Shown piece by piece: positions 18,239-26,144 of a stretch of 64,000 bases of DNA. Position 1 is the first letter of the stretch, and each line of letters begins with the position of its first letter. Made by a program: the position numbers and the translations under genes. The notes under the pieces are model-generated. The model was not told where the DNA came from. It searched no databases and saw only the letters and a program-made list of their open reading frames with translations. Source of the stretch: JAWXBT01 sp964523015 (GTDB lineage: Bacteria; Bdellovibrionota_C; UBA2361; J135); the NCBI GenBank assembly GCA_964523015.1, contig CAZFXN010000004.1, positions 1 to 64,000 of the forward strand. Reading direction: 5' to 3'.

Positions 18239-19255
18239 TTATTTAGCTAACAAGTTATTGATTGTTTGATCTGCTTTAGAGATTCTTTCCTTACTTAGCC
18301 GCCATTCTTTACAAATAAGAGCTTTTTCCTTTGGATCAAGATCTTTTGTTAAAACTGAAAATAATAATGTTGCGTATAAATCAGGTGCAGTTTCTGATTT
18401 AGGATCAAGCTCAGGGATCTGCAGAATTGATTCCTTAGAAAATACAGATTGAAGCAAAGTAAAAACTTTAGAATCCTCTTCCGTATCATTACATAAACTA
18501 AGAGCGGTAAATATTTTTAATTGGCAAAGATCCTTTAAAGCAGTCAGGCGATTCTCCTCAAGTAAAATCCATTTAAACTCATTTAATATTCTATATTTTG
18601 AAACTGCTTCTAATGCCCCTCCCAATATCGCTTCAGTCATTAACTGTCGAGTTTCAGGGTCTAATGCTCCATTAATACGGGCTACATATCTACACCCTCT
18701 AAAAATACGGGTAGGATCATCAAAAAAACTCTTTGGATGAAGCACTCTAATAATGCGGTTTTCTAGGTCGGCAAGTCCAGAAAAGTTATCAATGATTATC
18801 TTTCGTAGCTGTACTTCAGATCCCTCTCCTTTGGCCCAATCAATAAAGGCATTTAGTGGGGCAACTAATGTATTAATTGTAAAATCTCGCCTAGAGAGAT
18901 CCTTAGCTATGGTTGAGCTAGTGACCTTAGGCAAAGATCCAGGAGATTCATAGGTTTCTTCACGAGCACTCGCGACATCAAGCTCTTTTAGCCCTGGAAC
19001 TATATTAGAGATTTTCGCAGTTAAGAAATTAGGAAACTCTTTTAGCGTACCACCTACTTTTTTATGTAGTTCCTTTGCAAAAGCGACACCATCCCCCTCA
19101 ATAACAAGATCGTAATCAAGAGATGACTTGCCAAGTAATGAATCTCTTATCGCTCCACCAACAACAAACAAATTTTGATGAGCATCTAACGCCTGTTTGC
19201 TAGCTAAGGTTAAAATATCTATATGTGAATTTGGCACCGAACTTGAGACCACCAC
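18239..19255 (-). CDS. tRNA nucleotidyltransferase / poly(A) polymerase family
   Basis: Class II nucleotidyltransferase of 338 residues. The catalytic GGAIRDSLLG with the two Asp of LDYDLVI (Asp47, Asp49), the RRDFTINTL motif, DDPTRIFRGCRY and a short helical C-terminal part are all visible. It adds CCA to tRNA 3' ends or A tails to RNA; the short C-terminal region does not settle which. It abuts the amidase stop upstream and the unknown gene downstream without gaps. Confidence 0.85.
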   Translation of the reverse strand: MVVSSSVPNSHIDILTLASKQALDAHQNLFVVGGAIRDSLLGKSSLDYDLVIEGDGVAFAKELHKKVGGTLKEFPNFLTAKISNIVPGLKELDVASAREETYESPGSLPKVTSSTIAKDLSRRDFTINTLVAPLNAFIDWAKGEGSEVQLRKIIIDNFSGLADLENRIIRVLHPKSFFDDPTRIFRGCRYVARINGALDPETRQLMTEAILGGALEAVSKYRILNEFKWILLEENRLTALKDLCQLKIFTALSLCNDTEEDSKVFTLLQSVFSKESILQIPELDPKSETAPDLYATLLFSVLTKDLDPKEKALICKEWRLSKERISKADQTINNLLAK

Positions 19256-20473
19256 CTAAGAACCTCTTAAAATATATTCTTTAATCCCTTGATTAAGACC
19301 CTCAGCTAATGACTGTCGAAGAGCAGATCTTGCAAGGTTCTTCTCATCCTGTATATTATTTACAAAGTACATTTCAACCAGAGCACAAGGAACATGAACC
19401 CCTACAAGGACATAAAATGGGGCTGTCTTGACTCCTAAGTTATGTTGCTTGCCCCATTGAGTGCTCATCGTATCAATTAACTGTTTTTGAATTACATTTG
19501 CTAAAACAATTGAGTTTCCCAACTTTGCATTCTGGATTAAATCACTGAGCATGAAATTAAGATCCTGTAGCCCCTCGCGTTCTGAGAAATATTGATTCTC
19601 TCGATCGGCTAACCGCTGGCTTGATTTATCATTGGTATTATCTAGGTAATACGTCTCAATCCCTGTTACTTTTCCATTCGGATACGAGTTAACATGTAGG
19701 CTCAGAAAAAGTTCCGCATCAAAATCATTTGCATAGTTTGTTCTATTTTTTAACGGAACAAAAACATCACTACTACGAGTGAGTTTAATATTATAGACAC
19801 CTTCTTTTTTTGAGATCTCATTAAGTTTTATCGCCACATCAAGAACGATGTCTTTTTCCATAAGACCATCTTTTCCAACCGCACCGTGATCCTCTCCGCC
19901 ATGGCCTGGATCGATAACAATAAGAGGAAGATCTTTGTTCAACACAGCACGACGACTATCTGGTGATAGATCTCGACTATGCTCTTGAGTTCTCTTTAGT
20001 CTGGCATCAGCAACAATCAACATGTCTGAATTGGGGTAGGCCTCTACTATCTCTCTATATCTTCGCTCTGCTTCATCCTTGTTGTCTAATAAATTACTAT
20101 AGATATCTCCAACCTTAAGTAGAGCATCATCAGCAAAATCATTTCCAGGAAAGTCTCGTGGAATGGTTTCATAAAGCTGGATACTGCGATCTATATACTT
20201 TCTATCCTTAGAAGCTTGATATAACTGTTCATGAATTATCGCCGCATTAAATAGGGCTTGGCCGGCTTCTTTGGCTCGAAGATTTTTTTTAGCAAATTCT
20301 TCAAATCTTTTTGAAAGTGATTCCCACCTAGCCCGCTCTTTAACTAAAGTATCCGTGTTTCTAAGAGCAAGATATTTTGATTGAAGAGTTGGGAAATCTT
20401 CAGCCTTTAGTTCTAGCTGACACGAAATAGTAGTAACTAGGATTATGACAAGATAAAAGAGTACAGATCTCAC
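19256..20473 (-). CDS. N-acetylmuramoyl-L-alanine amidase with TPR-like domain
   Basis: Zinc amidase that cuts the stem peptide from glycan strands in the periplasm. The 405-residue product has an N-terminal signal peptide (a Cys near residue 19 could be a weak lipobox) and a tetratricopeptide-like helical region (about 30-160). The Amidase_3 domain (about 175-400) has IDPGHGGEDHGA, LSLHVNSYP and a C-terminal ALVEMYFVNN with the catalytic Glu. It overlaps mutS by 4 bp (ATGA) and abuts cca, so the genes are translationally coupled. Confidence 0.9.
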   Translation of the reverse strand: MRSVLFYLVIILVTTISCQLELKAEDFPTLQSKYLALRNTDTLVKERARWESLSKRFEEFAKKNLRAKEAGQALFNAAIIHEQLYQASKDRKYIDRSIQLYETIPRDFPGNDFADDALLKVGDIYSNLLDNKDEAERRYREIVEAYPNSDMLIVADARLKRTQEHSRDLSPDSRRAVLNKDLPLIVIDPGHGGEDHGAVGKDGLMEKDIVLDVAIKLNEISKKEGVYNIKLTRSSDVFVPLKNRTNYANDFDAELFLSLHVNSYPNGKVTGIETYYLDNTNDKSSQRLADRENQYFSEREGLQDLNFMLSDLIQNAKLGNSIVLANVIQKQLIDTMSTQWGKQHNLGVKTAPFYVLVGVHVPCALVEMYFVNNIQDEKNLARSALRQSLAEGLNQGIKEYILRGS

Positions 20474-23226
20474 TCTTTCTCCTCTCGTTCACTCTCTTTT
20501 CCATGGTTCTCCATTTTCTTGCTCTCTTTTAATTTGGATAAAATATTCAGAGCCTGCATTGGAGTAATTGTGTCAACCTCTATCCGTTCGATCTCATTAG
20601 ATAAGGTTTTTAGTCTCTTATAATCTGGGGGCTCTACTAATTTTTCGACTTGCTTATCTATTATCTTATCTACTTTATTATCTACGTTTTGGATCTGACT
20701 AGATGGTAAGAACATCGAGAGCTGCTTCTCTCTTTTGCCATTACTTTGGTTGACAGCTTCCCAATTCTGTAGGATTTCCCTAGATCTATCGATCAGATCT
20801 TTTGGCAATCCAGCAATCTTTGCTACTTCAAGTCCGTAAGATTTATTCGCCGGGCCTTCACAGATAGCGTGAGTGAAAATTATCTGTCCCTCGATATCTT
20901 TTGATCCTACCGAGAGGTTATGAACACCAGGCAATCTACCCTCAAGCTCAGTCAATTCATGAAAGTGCGTCGCAAAAAGTGTCCGAGCTTTTACCCGCTC
21001 TACTAACCATTCAACTGTTGACTGAGCTATTGATAATCCATCCTGTGTAGCAGTCCCGCGTCCTAGCTCATCAATTAAAAGGAGAGAATTATGAGTGGCA
21101 TTAGCCAAGATAAATGCCATTTCACGCATCTCAACCATAAAGGTTGATTCCCCTTCAAGCATATTATCTGATGCTCCGATTCGGGTAAAAATTTTATCTA
21201 CTAAACCAATCACTGCACTTTCTGCAGGAATAAAACTTCCCATCTGAGCCAAAATAACAATCTGTGCGGCCTGTCTTAGGTAAGTTGATTTACCGCCCAT
21301 ATTTGGACCAGTAAGAATCATAAGATTTCGTTTTTGAGGTTCCATAGAGATGGAATTTGGAACGAAATCACTCTCAAGCTCTTTAGCTAAAACAGGATGT
21401 TTGCCATTACTAATATTTAATGCCGTATCATTGATAATCTCAGGCCGGATTAGATTATCTCTTTCTGCTACTGTGGCTAAAGATAAGAAAAGATCTAATA
21501 GGGACGCTGCCTCAGCAACGGCTCTCAGCTTTTTCGTATAATGTTTTACATATGACAGAAGTTCTAAAAAGAACCATTGCTCAAGTTGCAACTGTTTCCC
21601 CTCGGCAGATAAGATCTCTTCCTCATACTTTTTAAGATCTTCAGTGATAAACCTCTCGGCATTAACCATTGTCTGCTTTCGAATATACTCACTAGGGGTT
21701 TTATCTAAATTAGCCTTTGTAATCTCTATGAAATATCCAAAGACATTATTAAATCTAATTTTTAGGGAGGAAATTCCTGTCCGAGCCTTCTCTTTAGCTT
21801 CAAGTTCGGCCAGCCAACTTTTGCCGTTTAGACGAATATCACATAGTCGATCAAGCTCAGAGTCCACGCCTTGACGGATTATTCCACACTCATTCATCGT
21901 TGCTGGAGGTGAATCAGTTAAAGTGCCGGTTAATCTATTTAGCACCTCGCTTGGAAAAGGTAATGCTTCTCTAATTTTTTTCAAATAATTTGCCGGATCA
22001 TTTATTTGTGAAAGCTGGGACTCAATTTCAGAAACTACGACTAGTGAATCTTTTAATGCTGCAAGTTCTCTAGGATTGGCTGCAGAAAGTTCAATCCTTG
22101 TTGCAATTCTCTCTAAATCAGAAAGGGAACTTAATTTTTCGATCAGCTCAGATCTTAGATCTTGATTCTTAATAAAATACTGCACAATTTCTTGTCGATC
22201 CGAAATCTCATCAAGCTTACGTGAAGGTCTAAGCAACCATTGTCTTAACGCACGACCTCCTTGAGCTGTTACAGTTTGATCAATGACAGACAACAGTGTT
22301 CCATAGAGACCACCATCTCTTACATTAGATACTAGCTCTAAGTGCTTTCGTGTTGAGGCATCCATCAGCAAATCTTCATCATGCGAAGCACGGGATATCT
22401 GAGTGAAATCAAGGGTCGATGTCACTGTTGTTTCATCAACATAATGAATCAATATTTGAACTGCTTTTTTTGAAAGTTCTGAAAGTGAGATGTACCCATT
22501 TATAGATGGAAATTCACGGCTATCTCCTCTTAGGTTATCTCGCACCTGCTCACGAAATTTTATATTCTCAGGCCGTGATAATGCCGCCTCTATCTCTTTA
22601 ACCCAATTGCTTCTACGATCAAGTCTTTTACCCTCATGCTCTCTAGGTAACACTAGTTCAGCTGGCAAAATAAACCGCAACTCATTTAACAAAGACTCTC
22701 GATCCAAGGCCTCCTGTACTGAGATCTTGCCAGTACGAACATCGCTATAGGCTAAAGAAAATTCCTCCCCTAGAGAAGAAACACTAACTGCCGCTATGTA
22801 AACTTCCTCTTTTGATTTAGATTCTGCACCCAATACCCGAATACCGGGGGTAACAATCCTTTCAAGCTCACGATCTACCATCCCCTTTTTAGCTGAAGGA
22901 TCGCTGACCTGTTTTACAATAGCTGCTGATCGTCCTTGAGAGATTAGCTTCTCCACGTAATTATCAATTACGCCGATCGGCACACCGCACATCGGAATTG
23001 GATTCTCGCTAGACTTATCTCTACTTGTAAGTGTTAGATTTAATGCTTTAGCTGCAATTACTGCATCGTTAAAAAATAGCTCATAGAAATCCCCGACCTG
23101 GAAAAATAGAAGGGCATCTTGATACTTTTCTTTATACTCAATATAGACCTTCAGCATTGGCGGCAAAGCATCTGTATTTATTTGAGCATTTATTTTAGCG
23201 TTTATTTTGCTAGAGTAGGGTTCCAT
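20470..23226 (-). CDS. mutS: DNA mismatch repair protein MutS
   Basis: Recognises base mismatches and recruits MutL. The 918-residue product is full length. The mismatch-binding domain has GDFYELFFNDA, with Phe and Glu of the FxE mismatch wedge near residue 48. The connector, lever and clamp domains follow, then the ATPase with Walker A LTGPNMGGKST and Walker B LLIDELGRGT. The C-terminal tail is long and Lys/Glu-rich. The first residues contain a Lys-Ile-Asn-Ala/Gln repeat encoded by 12-bp units (23166-23213 region). It is the first gene of a coupled minus-strand operon and divergent from the response regulator. Confidence 0.95.
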   Translation of the reverse strand: MEPYSSKINAKINAQINTDALPPMLKVYIEYKEKYQDALLFFQVGDFYELFFNDAVIAAKALNLTLTSRDKSSENPIPMCGVPIGVIDNYVEKLISQGRSAAIVKQVSDPSAKKGMVDRELERIVTPGIRVLGAESKSKEEVYIAAVSVSSLGEEFSLAYSDVRTGKISVQEALDRESLLNELRFILPAELVLPREHEGKRLDRRSNWVKEIEAALSRPENIKFREQVRDNLRGDSREFPSINGYISLSELSKKAVQILIHYVDETTVTSTLDFTQISRASHDEDLLMDASTRKHLELVSNVRDGGLYGTLLSVIDQTVTAQGGRALRQWLLRPSRKLDEISDRQEIVQYFIKNQDLRSELIEKLSSLSDLERIATRIELSAANPRELAALKDSLVVVSEIESQLSQINDPANYLKKIREALPFPSEVLNRLTGTLTDSPPATMNECGIIRQGVDSELDRLCDIRLNGKSWLAELEAKEKARTGISSLKIRFNNVFGYFIEITKANLDKTPSEYIRKQTMVNAERFITEDLKKYEEEILSAEGKQLQLEQWFFLELLSYVKHYTKKLRAVAEAASLLDLFLSLATVAERDNLIRPEIINDTALNISNGKHPVLAKELESDFVPNSISMEPQKRNLMILTGPNMGGKSTYLRQAAQIVILAQMGSFIPAESAVIGLVDKIFTRIGASDNMLEGESTFMVEMREMAFILANATHNSLLLIDELGRGTATQDGLSIAQSTVEWLVERVKARTLFATHFHELTELEGRLPGVHNLSVGSKDIEGQIIFTHAICEGPANKSYGLEVAKIAGLPKDLIDRSREILQNWEAVNQSNGKREKQLSMFLPSSQIQNVDNKVDKIIDKQVEKLVEPPDYKRLKTLSNEIERIEVDTITPMQALNILSKLKESKKMENHGKESEREEKE

Positions 23227-23292
23227 ATCTTTGGCCCTAAGGGTACTATAGAGGAGTTTTGAAATAAAGTTTTAGGAAGTCTATAAGTACCT

Positions 23293-23691
23293 GTGAATAA
23301 CCAAGCTAAACCTCGAATAATGTCTCGAATAATGCCTCGAATAATGCTGATAGATGATGAGCCAGGAGTCATCTTTGCCTTAAAGCTTATGCTTGAGGCA
23401 CTTGAGTGTGAGGTCCTCCCTTTTAGCCAAGGTAAGTTAGCTCTTGAAACCCTTAAAACTGATCAGCGTTTTGATTTTATACTATGTGATCTAAGGATGC
23501 CCGAACTTGATGGATTTGACGTACTCACAGCTGTTAAAAGCCTAAATTCGAACATTCCTTTTATCTTAATCTCTGGCCATGCCACTGCTGAGGATATTGA
23601 ACGTGGAAAAGCTCTTGGCATCTCTAGCTTTTTAGGGAAACCTTTTAGTGCCCAGGATCTTAAAGAAATTTTGTCTAAAATTCTTATTTAA
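23293..23691 (+). CDS. Single-domain response regulator
   Basis: A CheY-like receiver of 132 residues without output domain. The acidic pocket (Asp21, Asp22), phospho-acceptor Asp66 in LCDLRMPELDG, the Ser94 switch and Lys116 in LGKPF are all present, so it should be phosphorylatable. It begins with GTG; an ATG at 23320 is an alternative. The N-terminus holds three in-frame 12-bp repeats giving Arg-Ile-Met three times. The kinase is not in the window. Confidence 0.85.
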   Translation: MNNQAKPRIMSRIMPRIMLIDDEPGVIFALKLMLEALECEVLPFSQGKLALETLKTDQRFDFILCDLRMPELDGFDVLTAVKSLNSNIPFILISGHATAEDIERGKALGISSFLGKPFSAQDLKEILSKILI

Positions 23692-23731
23692 TTGACATAC
23701 TTAAGGCATATGATACTATAGTATCATATGC
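23692..23731 (+). promoter_or_regulatory. Promoter and 26-bp palindromic operator of the MNT/HEPN pair
   Basis: TTGACA (23692-23697) starts one base after the response-regulator stop. A perfect 26-bp palindrome (arm GCATATGATACTA, 23706-23731) covers the -10 region (TACTAT, 23714-23719) and the ATG (23728-23730). Transcription would begin at or within a few bases of the ATG, giving a leaderless mRNA. The encoded protein carries a ribbon-helix-helix domain, which fits autorepression at this site. Confidence 0.7.
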
Positions 23732-24321
23732 TGTCGCAAACAAATTTCATTCTTAGGATCCCAAGTGCTATTCACAGGAAGCTTAAGCAGCTAGCTTTAG
23801 AGAATGGTAATTCATTAAACTCCGCATGTGTGGATATATTAGAAAAAGCGACCAACAGAAAACTTTCTAACGTCAGTCCTATTAGCTTAAAGCTAAGTTC
23901 CATAGTAAACAAAGCAAAGAATCTATTTGGAGATAACCTACTCGGGGTAGTCGTTTTTGGATCATATGCTCGCTCTGAAGCAACTGAGTCCTCAGATATT
24001 GATATTTTAGTTGTAGTTTCCTCCTCTATAAAAATTGATAGGAATCTTTACAGAAAGTGGCAGCAAAAAGAGGAGTCCTCTGATCTAGAGAATTTTAACG
24101 GGCTAGAACTTTCAGTAAATTTTAGTAATCTCCCTGAGAGGAGTTTCACGTGCAGTGGCCTTTGGCTTGAGATATCATTAGATGGGATAGTAGTATGGGA
24201 TCCCAATTTTATATTAAATAAATTTTTAATCTCTGTTAGAAAACATATTGCTTTAGGCGAGGTCTCTTATCGCGAGACTCACGGGCAACGATATTGGGTT
24301 TGGAAAAAAGAAGCAGCATGA
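23728..24321 (+). CDS. RHH-MNT fusion protein (putative antitoxin)
   Basis: A 197-residue protein. Residues 5-42 (NFILRIPSAIHRKLKQLA, then SLNSACVDILEKA) match an Arc/HicB-type ribbon-helix-helix DNA-binding domain. Residues 65-130 form a minimal nucleotidyltransferase with GSYARSEATESSDID (Gly78-Ser79, Asp90, Asp92) and a possible third acid at Glu127. In known MNT-HEPN modules the MNT protein blocks the HEPN toxin by adding nucleotides. Fusion of the DNA-binding part to the enzyme would join repression and neutralisation in one chain. The ATG has no Shine-Dalgarno and overlaps the palindrome. The next gene overlaps it by 4 bp. Confidence 0.75.
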   Translation: MLSQTNFILRIPSAIHRKLKQLALENGNSLNSACVDILEKATNRKLSNVSPISLKLSSIVNKAKNLFGDNLLGVVVFGSYARSEATESSDIDILVVVSSSIKIDRNLYRKWQQKEESSDLENFNGLELSVNFSNLPERSFTCSGLWLEISLDGIVVWDPNFILNKFLISVRKHIALGEVSYRETHGQRYWVWKKEAA

Positions 24322-24722
24322 AAAGTAAAGCTTTAGGAAATGATTACTTAAAAAGATCAGTGGTCCGCCTCAAAGCACTTGAAGTCTATGTTAGAGAAAA
24401 ATCCTGGGCAGACGTCGTTAGAGAATCTCAGGAGACGATTGAATTAGCCTTAAAAGGTCTGCTACGTTGCAATAATATTGAGTTTCCAAGACTTCATGAT
24501 GTAAGCAACATCATCAAAGACAACCTAGAACAGTTCCCTAAAGAGATGCACGAACAATTATTAATTTTCGGAAAATATTCGCATGACTTACGACGAGATC
24601 GGGAATTATCATTTTATGGAAGTGAAGATCTAACGCCTTCCGAATTCTACTCTGAAGAGGATGCCAAAGAGGCATTTAGAAAAGCCAAGGCGGTTGTCTT
24701 AGGATTGATTGAAAAGAAATAA
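24318..24722 (+). CDS. HEPN-domain protein (putative toxin)
   Basis: A 134-residue helical protein. It has the HEPN pattern LKALEVYVREKSWADVVRES, the helix ETIELALKGLLR, the conserved His-Asp-Val after FPRLHDV, and KYSHDLRRDRELSFYG near the C-terminus. The usual R-X4-6-H nuclease motif is not obvious: Arg92/Arg93 are followed by Tyr100, not His. It may be inactive, or a variant of the type that pairs with MNT enzymes. I chose the ATG at 24318, which overlaps the upstream stop (ATGA), over 24294. Confidence 0.7.
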   Translation: MKSKALGNDYLKRSVVRLKALEVYVREKSWADVVRESQETIELALKGLLRCNNIEFPRLHDVSNIIKDNLEQFPKEMHEQLLIFGKYSHDLRRDRELSFYGSEDLTPSEFYSEEDAKEAFRKAKAVVLGLIEKK

Positions 24723-24781
24723 AAAAGCAACTGCCAATAGAACTAATAAAATCAGCACTCTTGGCCACTAGTAGAGATAAC

Positions 24782-24805
24782 AGGCAGTGTCCCCAATTAT
24801 CCTGC
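24782..24805. repeat. Boundary motif copy 1 (GTGTCCCCAATTAT type)
   Basis: AGGCAGTGTCCCCAATTATC and the next bases form the best copy of a short motif found again at 26404 and 27233. It separates the MNT/HEPN pair from the ORF6N pseudogene. Confidence 0.4.
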
Positions 24806-24883
24806 ACTCTCAAGTTTTTAAGCAATTTTTACCAATAATCTACGATTAATTAGATGAAATGATTTAACAATAAACGAGTTTAC

Positions 24884-25430
24884 ATGTCACCCAAAAAGCC
24901 TATCTTACCCTTGCTTATGTCTGTCGAGGAACGAATTCATCTAATTCGTGGTCAACGTATAGTTCTAGACAAAGATCTCGCTGAGCTATACGGCTTACCG
25001 ACTTATCGCCTAAATGAGCAGGTGAAGCGCAACCGAGATAGGTTCCCTGCAGATTTCATGTTTCAGCTTACAATTCAAGAAGTTAGCAATTTGAGATCGC
25101 AAATTGCGATCTCAAAGAATGGTAAAGGCGGACGAAGATATTTACCCTTTGTGTTCACCGAACACGGGGCCGTAATGGCCCGCAACGATCCTTAATAGCA
25201 GAATTGCGGTCGATATGAGTATCTTAATAGTCCGAGCATTTATACGCCTTCGAGAAATGCTCAGAGATAACTCTGACCTTAAGCGAAGATTGCAAGATAT
25301 CGAAGCTCGGTTGGCAAAGGGCTTTGCCGCCCATGAGCAAGAGCTTCAGGAGATTCGTTTTCTTATCACTCAACTCGAACAACCTACTAGCGTTAATAAA
25401 CGACGAATTGAATTTAAGTCGGAGGGATAA
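24884..25430 (+). pseudogene. ORF6N-domain protein, 1-nt frameshift
   Basis: Residues from MSPKKP to EHGAVM carry a clear ORF6N domain (IRGQRIVLDKDLAELYG, RLNEQVKRNRDRFPADFMFQ, RYLPFVFTEHGAVM), found in phage and island proteins often near toxin genes. The frame then ends. Removing one C from the CCC at 25179-25181 restores AATILNSRIAVDMSILIVRA and the normal coiled-coil end (IRLREMLRDN... to 25430). So one base is inserted relative to the intact gene, by mutation or sequencing error. A 27-bp palindrome lies inside at 25090-25116. A second broken copy lies at 58998-59513. Confidence 0.85.
25090..25116. repeat. 27-bp palindrome inside ORF6N copy 1
   Basis: TTTGAGATCGCAA is followed by one base and its exact complement. 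It covers codons for Leu-Arg-Ser-Gln-Ile-Ala-Ile-Ser-Lys. The same codons of copy 2 (59308-59334) hold another perfect 27-bp palindrome with paired substitutions. Confidence 0.95.
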
Positions 25431-25474
25431 CTGTTGAAATGATCCGTTGTAAAGCAATAGGCACCATTATGTTG

Positions 25475-25756
25475 TTAAGCCGCTTTTGTAGTAACAACCC
25501 TATAGTCATACCCTAAAGCTACTAAAATGTTAAAAATCACATCGAAGGTAATTTTAGAAGTTCCTACTCCTGATTCAATCTGAGCAACTCTTGCTTGGCT
25601 AACCCCAAGTTTCTTAGCAAGCATAACTTGAGAAATCTTTTTTACCTTGCGAACCTTGATAATCATACTAATTAAGCGCTGTTTTTCCCTAATTTCAGAG
25701 ATATCAGCACCTAGTGATTTAGCTAATTGTTCAACACTGACTTCTTTCCAAGGCAT
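25475..25756 (-). CDS. XRE-family antitoxin (HigA-like)
   Basis: A 93-residue DNA-binding protein with a helix-turn-helix at about 42-70 (SQVMLAKKLGVSQARVAQIESG). It starts 1 bp after the toxin stop, the order toxin-then-antitoxin that is typical of HigBA and related pairs. It should neutralise the toxin and repress the shared promoter upstream of the toxin. Confidence 0.85.
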   Translation of the reverse strand: MPWKEVSVEQLAKSLGADISEIREKQRLISMIIKVRKVKKISQVMLAKKLGVSQARVAQIESGVGTSKITFDVIFNILVALGYDYRVVTTKAA

Positions 25757-25757
25757 A

Positions 25758-26090
25758 TTAAATCTCCCGTAATCGTTTTAAAATTAAATCCAATTCCTTC
25801 TGTGGTATTGCTTGTGTCTTCTTACGAAAACCATGAATCAAATAAATTGCGATTCCTTTTTTGATAAAATAAACAACTCGGACCTGTCCGCCTTTATCCC
25901 GAAACCTTAGCTCATGTAATCCACGAGATACATTAGAAAGGTTACGGCTTAAAGGCATACTCAGATTATGACCAGCTTCTAGAAGAATAATCGCGTCCGT
26001 AATTTCAAGTCGCGTTGGTTGATGTAAATTCAGAAGAAATTCCTCAACCGGGCTTCGTCCACTAGACGTTTGGTAATATCTGACCTTCAC
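25758..26090 (-). CDS. RelE/HigB-superfamily toxin (Gp49-like)
   Basis: A 110-residue protein of the phage-derived Gp49/HigB-like family. Its motifs SGRSPVEEFL, LHELRFRDKGGQVRVVYF and AIYLIHGFRKKTQAIP follow the RelE beta-sheet with its basic residues. Such toxins cleave mRNA on the ribosome. It begins with GTG at 26090 with no Shine-Dalgarno, exactly 7 nt after a TATAAT -10 box, so translation is probably leaderless. Confidence 0.85.
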   Translation of the reverse strand: MKVRYYQTSSGRSPVEEFLLNLHQPTRLEITDAIILLEAGHNLSMPLSRNLSNVSRGLHELRFRDKGGQVRVVYFIKKGIAIYLIHGFRKKTQAIPQKELDLILKRLREI

Positions 26091-26134
26091 AGATTGATTA
26101 TAAGCTATGGGTTATTATAAGTCAAGGCTTATAA
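26090..26134 (-). promoter_or_regulatory. Promoter-operator of the HigB/HigA-like pair
   Basis: On the minus strand TTGACT (26120-26125) is separated by exactly 17 bp from TATAAT (26097-26102), and the GTG start follows after 6 nt. TTATAAG elements at 26098 and 26115 and an inverted copy at 26127-26134 overlap the boxes and are likely repressor sites. Confidence 0.8.
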
Positions 26135-26144
26135 AAAATCAAGG

